Shown here one piece after another: positions 43,709 through 56,184 of a DNA stretch of 64,000 bases (position 1 is the first letter of the stretch; every line of letters begins with the position of its first letter). Origin of the DNA: Lingula anatina. Lineage: Eukaryota > Brachiopoda > Lingulata > Lingulida > Lingulidae. The notes below the pieces were generated by a model, which did no database searches, had not been told where the DNA came from, and was given only the letters and a program-made list of their open reading frames with translations. The stretch covers positions 96,859 to 160,858 of the forward strand of contig NW_019775722.1 of assembly GCF_001039355.2 (NCBI RefSeq), written 5' to 3'. The translations under genes were made by a program, and so were the position numbers.

Positions 43709-44727
43709 CTAGGACGCAATATTACGTCCTGGGTCTGATATGGAGGCAGCAGGTCTTACGCATGCGCATTGATAGGCTGAACTTGTACACAGGCAGAAGA
43801 GCTTTAAAGATGGGTTCAGATGACAGATTATTCGGGCGTTATCATGAGCCATTAGATTTAGACCACATACTTCGGTTAGATATTTCGAATTCCGTGCAAT
43901 TCAGCCAATGAAGAAGCAGCAGCATCTGTGAAATACGTCAAAGATTTCAACAACACGAGATGCTGATTTCGCCATTAAAAAAATAATTACCATATTGCCC
44001 GCAAAGAGGCGGCAAGGGTTTTATTTTCTCTTAGTGTGAAATGTAGATCATGCGATAACGTGTGTGCGGTTATTTTCAAAGTATAGCTTCTTAATCAGTG
44101 ATTCCTGGTGGTGAGTGATGAAATAGATCCAGAGATAATAGTTGAAGACGACGTAGGCGATTTAACATAAACTTTGTCTTCATCAGCAAATATCAAGTTG
44201 GAAAACAATGAAGTGTTGCGATAAAAAAATCACCCAAGGATTCAAAGGTCGGAAGGTTTAAAGTTTCGAAAGATGCCCCCCAAAATGTATGAATTTTGTT
44301 TTATCACCATCCACCACTGTTCTCTTTACCATGAAGTGATAAAATATTTTTTATGTATTTTTTAAACATTTAAAATTTGCTATTTAAGTAATATTTATTC
44401 TACCCACTCAAAGAAAGCCACGTGGAAGATAAGTGTTCACTTTAAATGTTTTAGCTTTAGAGGGTAAAACTTGCTCACTTAACATTTTTAACACTCTTAG
44501 GCCTATAGCAGTTCTCATTGCACTTCACACCAGCAGTCAACGCGTACATGGGAAGTCTCTGAACATGCTGGACTTTAAAAAATCTGGTGATAAGACCTGA
44601 ATTAATAAGAAAATGAAACATTATAAATAATCAAACACGTGGGTTTTTTAAACAGATAGTACCCAGAAAGGTCAAACAACAGGAAAAGGGCTTGCTTCGT
44701 AGGATCCCGGATAGTTTAGAAAATTAA

Positions 44728-45805
44728 AATAACTACCAAGTACCGATTTATGACTGTAACGAATTACTATTGAAATACACGTAATATGCCTAGGGTTATA
44801 GAGGCGTTGATTTCAAATGAACATTGGATGTGATGGCCATATGCAAACAAAGGGCTTCACTGTTTCCCACCTTTCTTTCGCTCCTTCTCATATTAAGTCT
44901 TTGTAAAGTGCTCGCAAAAGTCCGTAAAGATAGGTTCAGATAACAGACTAATCGGGCGTTATCATGGGCCATTAGATTGCGATCACGCACTTCGGTCAGG
45001 TTTTCGATTTCCGTGCAATTTAGCCAACGAGGAAGCAGCAGCATCTGTGAAATACGTCAAAGATTTCAGCAACACGAAATGTTGATTTCGCCATTAAAAC
45101 ATTATTTAACCATATTGCCCGCAAAATTGCAGTTAAAAAAAGAAAAAGGCTCGATTATTTCAATTATATCTTTGTGCGCAACGCAGATCATGCGATAACG
45201 CGTGTGGGTCAAGATATAGCTTTTAAATGTGCCAGACCTGGTCGTGACTGATGAAATAAATTTAGAGATCATAATTGAAGCCGACGTGATATTACATAAC
45301 ATTTGTCTTCACCAGCAAATATTAAGTAGGGAATCGATGAAGTGTTGCATAAAAACGGCCCAAGAATTCAATGGTTGGAAGATTCTTTATAAATATTTAA
45401 AATTTGCTTTTTAAACAATATTTTATTCTAATATCTCAAAGAAGGCCACGTGGAAGATGAGTGCTCGCTTTGCATGTTTTACCCTCTTAAAATAAAGTTT
45501 ATTACAATAATAATAATAATAATAATAATATTTATTATTATTATAGTAAATTTCATCGCATTTCACAACAACGAATCTCTAAGCAAACCGTCATCAAGTA
45601 CATGTATGTCCAGCATGAAGTGTTTGGACATGGTAGGCTTCTCATAATCTGATGATAAGACCTGAAGTAATAAGAACATGAAACAATTTTAAAATAATCA
45701 AACACGTTCTTTTCCTTGTCAGATAGTACCTAGAAAGTTAAAAGTACAACAGATTAATCAGGAAAAACCTTGCTTCATGTAAACTAGGATCCGAGATATG
45801 ATTTT
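44728..45805. repeat. Tandem duplication unit 2
   Basis: Second copy of the 43055-44727 unit, without the MITEs and with a (AAT)n/(ATT)n microsatellite at 45506-45544. No gene was recognised in either unit. Confidence 0.7.
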
Positions 45806-46416
45806 AGGTGGAAATAAAAATTATTAGTTGTTTTTCACTCGAAAGGCTTTTCTCTTTGTTTGGTCACGTTGGGTTGACTGCTCCGTATTGTCTTCGCTTT
45901 TGATCAACATCATTCTTAATCATCCTTTACGTGCAGCATGCAAGATTGGAAATGTGGAATAGATTTTTGTTTAAGAAGTTATTTAGTAGGTGTAATTATG
46001 TGTGTCTTGTCGTGATCGCAACCAGCAATTTCAAGTAAGCAGGTTTGGGTAAATTTCCAATAAATAGCTGAGATTCTTCCCCCAAACTACAAAAAAAGGT
46101 CCACACCACTGAGGATTGAAGACTGATAGATTGGTTTTCTGGAAGCTGGAAGCAAGGTAAAAGACAAGTTGATTTTTTTTCTCTGGTGTAAAGATTTTAT
46201 ATGCAAACTCTTAGCATTGATTTTTCTATCGTTAATTGCTTCTTTTAAGTGATATCAGGAATATTTTAATGGAATATTTGCAACAGAGTTGATAGTTATT
46301 AAGAACTTTTTAAAAGTCATATTTACGTTCGGTAAGATACAAGTAAAGGTCGACCGTCATAATTCTAATATCATTCTAAAGTCTTGGGGGGGGGGAATGA
46401 GTTTAACATAACTTGA
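45806..46416. other. Intergenic, nothing recognised
   Basis: AT-rich DNA before the hAT remnant, with a G-run at 46386-46395. Confidence 0.4.
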
Positions 46417-47151
46417 CAGGGCCGTAGCCTCCGGAGGGGGGGGGGGGCAGGGGGGCAGCTGCCCCCCTGGGATTTGAGGTCAAAAAAAAAAAAAACAATC
46501 GCAGAGGTAAAAAAAAAAAAAATAATTGCAAAGTTGGTATCAATTCTGTTAGAAAATGCACTCATGGCCACTAGACAATCATTCAACAATATGTTTACAA
46601 AGGTGTACTGTTTTTAGCCAACTCAGTTCATGCCAGAAAGCTCACCCTCCCTTAGGGAGCTATCCCCCAAGCTGTTATCAGGTTATTGTTTATTTCCCTG
46701 CACTTCGTAGGATCTTTACAATCTTCCTTGCAACACCAGTGGGCAGTGTTGCATGCGAGAGATCATTTTCAGCCCTCCGTCGTCTGAAACTGTGGACACG
46801 CACTTGTAGCATGGCAGAGGCACGCCTTAGCGGATTGGCTCTCTTGCTTGTCCACAGAGGAAGAAACTTTATTCCTAATCCTGGGACAATCTACGAAATG
46901 AAGTCCAGTGGGCGTGTTGTGTTGAAAAAATGACTGTACTTATGGCAAAATGAACCCACAATTTCTTACTTCTGATTAAGCAATAAATAACAGTTAAAAT
47001 GTACCAGAATGCAGTATTATACATACAGTTTTAAAAAGTTTTTCCACACCGTGGGAGGGGGAAACCCCCTCCAACCCCCTCCCCCCTTAGGGGCTTCGCC
47101 TCCTCGTGTCCGCTTACTGCCCCCTGGGATTTTGCTCAGGCTACGACCCTG
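46417..47151 (+). mobile_element. hAT element remnant, internally deleted
   Basis: Terminal inverted repeats: CAGGGCCGTAGCCT at the left and AGGCTACGACCCTG at the right. CTTGA directly flanks both ends (46412-46416 and 47152-47156); hAT elements usually make 8-bp target duplications, so this may be a decayed one. Near both ends are poly-G/poly-C stretches and a GGGGCAGCTGCCCC palindrome. Confidence 0.75.
46556..46933 (+). pseudogene. hAT transposase C-terminal dimerisation fragment
   Basis: The frame encodes ATPVGSVACERSFSALRRLK and then RLSGLALLLVHRG, the hallmark of the hAT C-terminal dimerisation domain (ZMYM-type hAT relatives). The catalytic part is missing and the first 50 residues of the open frame are probably not coding. 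It is the only transposase piece left in the element. Confidence 0.8.
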
Positions 47152-47286
47152 CTTGAGGAATCCTAGTTAAAGAAAAGTATGAATCCATGTACAGAATTGG
47201 CTGCTTTCGTAGATGTTGTTTATAAGTAAACAGTACTTACGATCAGCACAAATGTACCCCAGTATTCATTACGGACAATAGGATAT

Positions 47287-47529
47287 GGGACCATTCAGAT
47301 CGAGAAGAGCAGGGTGCTAGCTAGGCCGCGACCTAAATATGGCGGACCTACATGAAAGGAAGACCGATTAATCCTGTAATGGTCTCTCCGCCTCTCACAC
47401 GCCTCTCGAATCTCGACCGGGTGGATTCAGCCGAGATTTAATTACTGTGCCCCTGCAGGGACGCCTGGAGATGCCATATTTAGGTCGCGGCCAAGCTAGC
47501 ACACGGCTCTTCTCGATCTGAATGGTCCC
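47287..47529. mobile_element. MITE with near-perfect 57-bp inverted ends
   Basis: GGGACCATTCAGATCGAG at the left is perfectly mirrored by CTCGATCTGAATGGTCCC at the right. The mirror continues inward with few mismatches through GCTAGC and GCCGCGACCTAAATATGGC. No coding sequence. The core shares CCGAGATTTAAT and CCCTGCAGGG with the TTAGAGCG family. Confidence 0.85.
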
Positions 47530-49062
47530 TAAATCATAAGGATCTTACTACGGTTTTTCAAAGTTCCCTCCATAAATACAGTGTTGTACGGGGAAAGAGG
47601 TTTACCAATTACCGCAATAAACTATGACATCGCAAACTACAACGTTTCGACTCCCACATAGAATTGTAGTACCATTTTAAGTTTTCCAGTCGAAAAGTTT
47701 AAATGCTGCACGTCGAGGTTTAAGTAGAAACAGTCTTTCATAAAAGTCCAAACTTGAAAATTACATCCGAAACAGCCAACAAGAGTCCCATGACGTGACC
47801 GTTCAGTGTATTGTACATGTACTAGTACACGTGCAGCCAAGATGCCAGAAAGAATGATGGGCGTACAGAAATGTTTTGTAGGTCACCAAGTAAATTGGTG
47901 CGCTGGCGTTTACACATTCAAAGTCGTTTACTATAAATTGTGCCTCAAAAGAAACTTTTCAAATATATTTTGGCATATGTCAGTTACAACAACAGTTTAG
48001 ATAAAATGTTCTTGTTGATTGCGCAACATAAAGCTACTTGCTTACTTGCTACTGTGTTCCTCAGTATGTCACACATGAGTTCATTTCAATGAATTCACTG
48101 AATTTGGTATTTGTAATGTTTATACAGGGTTACTACTTAATATGGGATATTTTTTATCATTGCTATTTTTGAGTGTTGAATAAAAATTCTTTGGCTTGAT
48201 TCATCAAAAAATATGTAATTGAGTGATAAAAATATCCAATCTTCTATTGTGAGATATTTTGGTCAATAATATCAAATTTGACATAAAAAGGAAAAAGAAC
48301 ACCCCCAGAAAACCATCTCCACAGTTTGATGTCAGTATTAATTTTAAGCTAAGATATAAGTGATATGTTACACAGTCAAAGAACTCATTACAGTAAATCA
48401 TGAAAAGTCATCATGGCATACCCTGTGACAAGTTTTTTAGAGTTATTTAAGTTTTTTTTAGATATTTTCACTGCGTTAGTTTTATTTTGTTAGATTAAGC
48501 ATTGCATTTTTTTTTTTTTGTTTTAATCCATCATTGTATAACGAAGAGTCGTGATTTCTGCTATTTACATTGTCACCGGATGTTTTGGCGTATTTGCTGC
48601 AATAAACTTTGTAGAAGACATAACGCAGGTCAGGAGAACGTTGAGATATGTTCGTCAAAGCATCGAGTAAGAATTTAGTTCGTATTGCTTAAAACTCACA
48701 GGAAACATGTTATTTCGAGGGTTTAAAAAAAAATCTTTTTATTTAAAGAATAGAAATGTAGTTGTCAACTGAGCACGTTTTTACCCATGGTACTACCCAC
48801 CCCGCCTGTTATACTGGGAATCTTCAAAAAATACCCTACCTGTGAAAGCTGGTAAGAGTTATTACAATTGTGAGTCGGAAATGGCTAGCCTAGTTTAGAA
48901 GTAGACTTTGCTACATGTACCAGTATATCAAACATATTCTACAACGAGAAACTGGCCAGCCTTTATCAAATAATCTTTCAGCAAATATGTATCTGAGTTT
49001 CACCTTGTCGCCCGATCGAAAGTGAAGTCTGTACTTCATACCTTCGTGGACGATGGGAACAA
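47530..49062. other. Intergenic, no gene recognised
   Basis: AT-rich sequence. A short plus-strand frame from 47806 has no family features. Poly-T runs are present near 48509. Confidence 0.4.
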
Positions 49063-49358
49063 TTAGAGCGCATTCAAAACAGGTTGATCAGCAGATTTAC
49101 AGAGCCGCGGACCAAATATGGCTCACCCACTTAAAAGCAAGCCGCCTTATCCCCTAATGGTCTCCCTGCCTCCACACGCGTCGTCCCTGCAGGGGTCTAG
49201 CATGTGAACCTCGGAGCCGAGATTTAATCCGTTTAACGGCTCGTGTGTGTGGCCAAGAGACCCTCAGGATATCAAGCAGCTTGCTGTTAAGTGGGGTCGG
49301 CCATATTAAGTCCACAGATCAGTTAGTTCGAGAATCATCTGTTGTAAAAACGCTCTAA
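49063..49358. mobile_element. MITE, TTAGAGCGCATTC family, copy 2
   Basis: It begins TTAGAGCGCATTCAAAACAG and ends CTGTTGTAAAAACGCTCTAA. It shares the internal TGGTCTCCCTGCCTCCACAC and CCCTGCAGGG segments with the copy at 30147-30436. Confidence 0.8.
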
Positions 49359-49703
49359 AGCGAACTGAGCACTGCCCCTCATGAATTACGGATAATAGGG
49401 CCCAGTGCGAGATATATGGACACGTGGCGGGTCCTATTCTTTGCAGAGCACTCGCTTTTGTGATCTGCTTCTTATCCACAAATAACCTTTACATTTTTAA
49501 AGCTCCAAAGAGAGGAGCGGTAAATATGGGTATAAAATCTCCATGATTAATCTTTATAGTGATTTAGATTTATTTGGCTTATTTTAAGCCACTTAACTTT
49601 CGTGCGCGGTTTATTTGAAGAGATACTAAGTTGAAGTATATCTAATTTAGGATCAGGTTAATTGAAACAAGAGGAAGATATAAGACCGAATAAATAGCGC
49701 ACA

Positions 49704-52028
49704 ATGCAGGGTGGTCAGCTTATCCTGTACATTTACTTTCTCTGCGCTGTAATTGGCCAACACAACCAGATATATGCTAGCAGAGAAAATCTTCAGGTTA
49801 TGTCTTCGTCACCTCCAGTCACGAATACCAGTGGAATACCAGTGGAATGGCATCGCCAAACAGCGAATGCTTTGCGAATTGGCTCACGCACATCGACGTC
49901 TAGCCCGCCTATCAGTCTCGGAGAAAATTCCAAAGACAACCCTGCAATGGCACCAAACCCTTTGAATAACATAACAACGCCATCATTCCCCACACGCCAA
50001 GGTTTTTGCGTCAAGTATGAAGCCACAGATCTTCATTTTGACCAAATCTACATCTCGTGCTACTGCGATGAAATCTGTGGCATCTTTGGTGACTGCTGCA
50101 CCATCGCTCAGTTGGAGTGCAAGAACGTCGCTGAAACAGCAAATCGCAGATCTCATAGGTCATCTACATCGCATACATTGGTCATAGGTCCAAATGACGT
50201 AGAATGCCGTTCACAAAGTTCGAAGGAATTCAATTCCCGTAAGCTGACAATGACCCGCAAGTACTCCTGGATGGTTGTATCCTGCCCAAGCAATTGGCCG
50301 AACAATACAATACGCGAGAGGTGCGAGAGGCCGTCAAAATCAATAATTGAAGCTGATACTCACTTTCCCGTTACCGATCCCAAATCTGAACTCACATTTC
50401 AGAATTCCTTTTGCGCCCGTTGCCATGGTTTGAGCCACTACATACCATGGTCAACATCTGTGGTGTGTTTATCGACAAATTTTGAAGCTTTTGCATCTAT
50501 TTCCATTTTGACTGACGTTTTTAATGTAGTAAAGGAGGCTCCCGATTGCTTTCTTTATCACCACGAGCCAGAGGGATTCACTGGAAGGCCTTGTGTCGGC
50601 GGCAGGTTTAACAGACACGTGCTGGGTGCACAATGGTACGATGGTGCTCACTGTAACCCCATGTCACCTTATAAGGACCTGTGTGAAGACTCGAACTATT
50701 CCATAACCCGGATCATACCAAGCAGACACACCGTCACCTATGCCAAAAGCCATTTCTGCTGGCTCTGCAACTTTGAGAAGCCTCCAGTAGTTGTGGAGTG
50801 TCCTACTGATGGTGGGTATTTTATTATTACCATTTCTGACAATAAGCTGGTTGACGGATTAACCTTTTTTTCTCTATAACTAAATGTCTTTTCGCCTTTT
50901 TTTATAACCCGAATCGTTGATTCTGGTTTTGTAAGCATGAAAAAGTACGATTTTAAATCTAGACTTGAGAATGCCATGTCAAAGCTGTTTAAAAACATGT
51001 CTATAGCCTGTATTATGCTCAGCATCTAAATGTATATATTTAAGTTTGAAAGGAGACAACTGCCTGATTGACATATTTCATTGTAGTCGATTTGAACGCA
51101 AGAGGATTCTCACCTTTGGGTTTCTACGCATATATTGATCCACATAAACAAGATTCAACTAAACCCTGCCAGCCAAACGATAACTTGGTGAGTAACTTTA
51201 CGATTGCTATACAATTAACTGCTATACACATAACATAAAGGTTGCAGTCAATCAAGTTTGTTAGAATTATAAACCAAGCGGTGTTTTGCTGTGATTAAGT
51301 CCAACACTATGCATTGATTAGACATAATTAAATCAGTGACGTTTCCTAGATATATGAGCATTGTATCTAACTGCAATTCTTTCCTTCAGATCGCTTGCCC
51401 TGGAAGGAGAGGTGGAGACGACTGTCCGACACCGTTTTCTCATCTTTTCAATGCGGTATATACTCTTACCATTGCATTAAGATTTCCTTCAAGTGTTGAT
51501 GTTTTCCAGGCATCAACCAAATGTGAATCGTTTGCTCGTTATGATTTGGTCGACGATATAGAAACAATACGCCTTCTTGAATTACATGTCATCCAGTGGA
51601 ATATTTACAGACATAAGCGGCCTGAATGTGCTTTGTTGAATACCACATCTCTCTCCGGTGAACAGACCAAAGAATTCACCAACAGCACCATATTTCAAAT
51701 CTCCATACCGCTTATGCTTAGTGAATATGTTAGAAGTTACAATGAAGGACTCCGTAAGTTGTTCGAACTTGAGGACAAGATTGCTGCAAACAAGCCAGCC
51801 ATTGTGTACAATGGGACAGATGTGCCGATATACGTTATCCGAGATAACCACTGGCGAAAATGTATCTCAAATAACCCCACTGGACAGGGCAACTCGCCTG
51901 CAACAGGCATTTTTTCACATTCCCCCAAGCCGGCTTCGGCGACCACGAAAGCTGCGATGTGTTCGGGATGGTTTTCCATCTTCTCAGTCGCGATACTGCC
52001 ACTAGTTCTTTCGTGGCCACATATGTAA
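49704..52028 (+). CDS. Somatomedin-B domain protein, secreted, probably GPI-anchored (three exons)
   Basis: Exons 49704-50811, 51087-51187 and 51390-52028; phases 1 and 0 agree, product 615 residues. Residues 1-18 are a signal peptide (LILYIYFLCAVIG). About 102-139 form a somatomedin-B-like knot: CYCDEICGIFGDCC preceded and followed by Cys; seven of the usual eight cysteines are visible. Further on are a Cys-rich segment with NSFCARCHG and W...VVCL, similar to ectodomains of SMB-bearing adhesion-type receptors of marine invertebrates, and several N-glycosylation sites. The C-terminus is a short hydrophobic stretch (IFSVAILPLVLSWP) right before the stop, with no cytoplasmic tail, which suggests a GPI signal. 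No seven-helix domain follows. Function is unknown; binding at the cell surface is inferred. Confidence 0.75.
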
Positions 52029-53288
52029 ATGCCTGCACTGTTTGGCTTATAGTGTGGCATAGGTGATATTGTATAACATATTTTTGCGTGTCATAAGGAA
52101 AATTTTGAATTCGGTTTAAACAGTCCATTATACTCATTATACTCATAATCTATTATCATAATCTTACTTTTGTGAAACATACCCACACAGCAATTCCATT
52201 AATACATTTTTAATTAAATCCATAGAAATACCACTGCATTTTAAATATCGAAAAACATTAATCTAATGATTGAAACCAGGTATCTCATTGTGGGGTGACT
52301 TTACCGTGGGTCATTGAGGACAATTTGGTGATTATTAGGTCATGTTGTATTTCAATAATGGTAGAATGTCTAGTAATAGAGTTTCGGACTTTCGGTCATT
52401 TTAATTCTGTCATGCGACAAATATTGTTCTCATCAAGTTACTTCAGTCAATCGGCACTATGAACTAGTTGATTATTTGTTGTCAATGTGACTGTAAATAC
52501 AAGGTTTATAAGGTTACCTGTACCAGCTTCACGCGCAGGACGCTTATAGTATCCAAGACAAAGTGTAGAGGTTTGTTATAGTCTTTTTTGTTGAATATTA
52601 GTCTTCTGTACTGCTATAATTGTGTAAGACTAATTTTGATTTTTTTTTTTTAGCATTTTTTAAAAATGCTACTTTTTTCGAGTTCATTTCATTACTATTG
52701 CGCACATTGACTCTCATAGTATAGTCATATGGCTCACATTGAAGTTACAGCACAAAACTGTTTTATTATTAACTGGTTTATGCCGCGTGGATACCATGGC
52801 AGTAGGGTAGGGTAAATAATAACTTTAAAAAAATATAGAGAGAAACAGGTGATTATAGAGGCATATCGGTCAAAAAGTCCTTTGTGCTTATGATGTGGCT
52901 TATGTCAAGTTTAGATTATACTCCTTCACATTCATACATGCATATATCATCCGCCACTTTTAATTCTTGCATCCCACAGATAAGTGCCGCTTCATTAGTT
53001 ACCTGATTGTATTATTAATCCGACTTTATTCTATGAGATTTACCCTACCCTAATGACAGTCTGATTTCTTGCTATTTGAAACTATTTTATTGTGTGCTAT
53101 TTTCACGTTGTGATTTCACGTCATTTCCTCTAGTGTATAAATGGCATATTGTTATTATCATTGTTTTCAGCCACACACGTTTTGCCGCCATTGCATGCCA
53201 GCTGGTATTTGTGGATCGTCAGCACAAAGGAAAGAGCAAAATTGTTTACTATTTGCATCATTCAACTAATAATATTTGAGTATAATAT
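52029..53288. other. Intergenic, nothing recognised
   Basis: AT-rich DNA downstream of the SMB gene without a convincing frame or element. Confidence 0.4.
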
Positions 53289-53537
53289 TTGAGTATTAGC
53301 AGCACGACTACTGACCGCAGCACGACTACTGACCAAAACCCCTCTCAGATCAAACAATTTTATTCGAACTACATTGGCTTCCTGTACGACAGAGAATTGT
53401 TTTTAAATTACTGTTGTTTTTTTTTTAAATCACCAGAGGTGAATGCCCCTCATATTTTAACTCGGTGCTACATCCAAGTACACCCAGTCTCACCAGGTCT
53501 ACCAGATCCACCTCCACTCCTCGTTTTATCAGAAATG

Positions 53538-53568
<31 letters not shown>

Positions 53569-53859
53569 ACGGCCACAGGGCATTTTCAATTTCAGCACCA
53601 ATTTTATGGAATCAATTACCCTCACACATTCGGACTACTGATAGTATTTATATTTGCACAGTATTTTAATTAATATTTTCTCATTTTATCAGAAAAAAAG
53701 TTTTATTGTTCAGACCATTACTATTTTAACCAGCATTAATTATTTTAATTATTTTTTTTTAACCTTAGCATTTATTATATATATAATTAGTTGTAATCCT
53801 GATAATTTTACCTGTAAACAGCACTGAGACGGTAGTGTAGTGCAGTTTTAAGAAATAAA

Positions 53860-53895
<36 letters not shown>
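53289..53895 (+). mobile_element. LINE 3' end with (ATT)n tail
   Basis: The plus strand encodes a decayed LINE C-terminus (FSISAPILWNQLPSHIRT), the same motif as in the minus-strand LINE at 25540-25685, with a poly-A insert at 53539-53566. It ends AAATAAATATT followed by (ATT)n at 53862-53895. It is 5' truncated. Confidence 0.7.
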
Positions 53896-53896
<1 letters not shown>

Positions 53897-56184
53897 AAGT
53901 CGCTGTTTTGAAACCTGGCGGAAATCTAGCTAAATTATTATTATTATTGGTTTTGTTGACATTCTACAACTGTCTAAATTTATAAAGTGTTATATTGTGT
54001 GTAATTATCTCAACATTTTATATTCGGAACGCAAAATCGATTCATTTGTTGTAGAGTGCAACAAGGGTCTAATTTTGAGGAAATCACTTTTGTTTTCGAA
54101 AAAAAAAAATGCGTTAGGGATTGGTATGAAAAGTGAAAAAATTAAAAAGTAAAACGAAATCATCGTTGTTTTTATTCAATGAAAAGGCCAGATGGTGGAA
54201 TGGCCGATCGTTAACCAGCTTAACAATTTGCCGAGCCTTATTTTAGTCTATATTTATGTATTCCCAATAAACAGTTTGTGTTGTACGTGTTGCTTATTTG
54301 TTTCTGTTTTGATTATTTATGATAATATATTCTCAAGTTGATCGCAAGTGTCACTGGTTTTATCCAGCCACGCCATGATTATTATCTGTACTTTACCAGG
54401 AAAAGATAGCTCTTGAATCTGCTTTTTAATCACCATATAGAAGACGACTTAACTATGCGATTTATCGTATAAAGCGAAATAAAATAAAAATAAATAAAAA
54501 AAAATTATATAGCCTATTATTTATATGTCTAAAGGCCGGACCCAAACTAAACAAACACCCAGAATTGCGCGTTTCAATAACTAATACGAGCTTATGAATT
54601 GAGAACACGTAAAGTTAAGGTGTGATAGGACTATAGTTCTACATGTATAACCACATTTACAGTAATTTTAGCAGTACATGCATTCTTTTTACGGTATAAT
54701 CGTATAGAATTCTGCACGGATAAATGTTCTCGTATGCTATGAGGTGTCATAAATACATAAATTCCTTTTTTACGGTTTCTAATATCTTAGTTTTTCGATC
54801 AATCTCCTTTTATGTTCTCTTCTTTACAATACATATTTAATCCATTCAATTTAAAAATAATTTTAAACTGTGCATATAACGTTAATCTGAACATGTAATC
54901 TTATTTAGAATTTTTTTATATATACATTTTTTTTAGGTGTGAGAGAAAAAAGTCAGGGCGGTCATATTTTCTCTATATAAATTAGAAAAATGGTCTCATC
55001 CGGACTCACATTCCTGGCGATGGGACGCGCATTTTTTAGTAACTGTAGACCCACGTTAAATACCTGTAAAGCTTGTCCCATCTCCGTTTGAAAGTGTCCA
55101 AAAGTCACATTTTCTATATCCAAGCATACTGCAAATCTATTTTCAAATGTCGATTTAGACCCTAAAAACGATTAAACCCATCAAATAAAAGCAATTAAGG
55201 TACAAAATGCCGACACTTCCTGGACATAAAAGACATAGTACTTTTTTTAATAAAATGCTATAAAACATCGAATTTAAGTGAAACAACGGATCAGAAATTG
55301 TACACGAGTGGGAAAATTGCTGAATTTTTTAAAAGGGAAATACGAGTTGGCGGGGAAACACTAAAAGCAACAAAGATCATCAGATATACTAGTAGAACAG
55401 TCGTAGCAGCTAGGAGGTAATTAACTTTCGTGTGCTATAAAGTGGGGTGCATCAGGCAATTAGGCTGATTACATTGACTATACTTTTGCAAGGATTCCCT
55501 AGAAGTTGGATCGAGCCATCTGGATCGTCAATGAAGTTGAAGTGATGATGACTGTCAGTAAATAGTATAAAACATTCTTTAAAAAATAGCATTTGCTTAC
55601 TTTTATTTTACATGAATATTGTACTTATTTGTAACAGTTTAATTTGACAAAAACAGTTACAAAAGATGTGTAGTAACATCTAGGGAAATTATTCAGGACA
55701 ATTTTTTTCAATGTGTTGATGGAAATTAAAAATTTGAAAATTTAAAAATGTCTAAGTCTGCAATACATTATCACTGTATCAAACATTCTACATAAACAGT
55801 CATAATAACATTGATAGCTTTCATCCACTGAAATGTTATTGATACTTTTCATAACTTCGTTAAAAAAATAACTCATTACGAAAGAGGAGACTATACAAAA
55901 GTTGTTTTTTTTTACCTAAGAAACATTTCATTTAAACCCTTCATGGAAGGACCTCGATCACTTGTCTGACTCATCGACAGAGCTCAAGAAGTTACAACTC
56001 TCTTTACGCAAGAGAAAATGATCCAACTTATTTCACTACATACACATTGTAATATTTATTTCATTACAAATTTAAAAGGAGCGTCTAGCTTGACTAAGCC
56101 ATTCCTTGAAACGTTTGCTGAATATGCACAATCTCTATACGGTCTTTACAAGTTAACAAAAGTTCTTGACTTGTGAATTGCCTA
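53896..56184. other. Intergenic, with a possible worn MITE
   Basis: No gene was recognised. At about 55410-55535 words such as TTAGGAGGTAATTAACTTTCG (similar to the GGTAATTAACT core) and GGATCGAGCCATCTGGATCG recall the CCCACAGATTTAGATC family, so a decayed copy is possible. Confidence 0.4.

Larger units (their letters stand above)
39002..44165. repeat. Duplicated block, copy 1
   Basis: It matches 58270-64000 with a few percent divergence and small indels, including all three sulfotransferase exons, introns and flanks. It differs by the MITE pair at 43266-43708, present only here. Confidence 0.85.
43055..44727. repeat. Tandem duplication unit 1
   Basis: From the CCAAGTACCGG stretch to GGATCCCGGATAG this matches 44728-45805 (for example CGGGCGTTATCATG, GAAGCAGCAGCATCTGTGAA, GAAAGCCACGTGGAAGAT). 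The unit is longer because of the two MITEs. A third, partial copy is found at 62250-62360 and 63560-64000. Confidence 0.7.
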
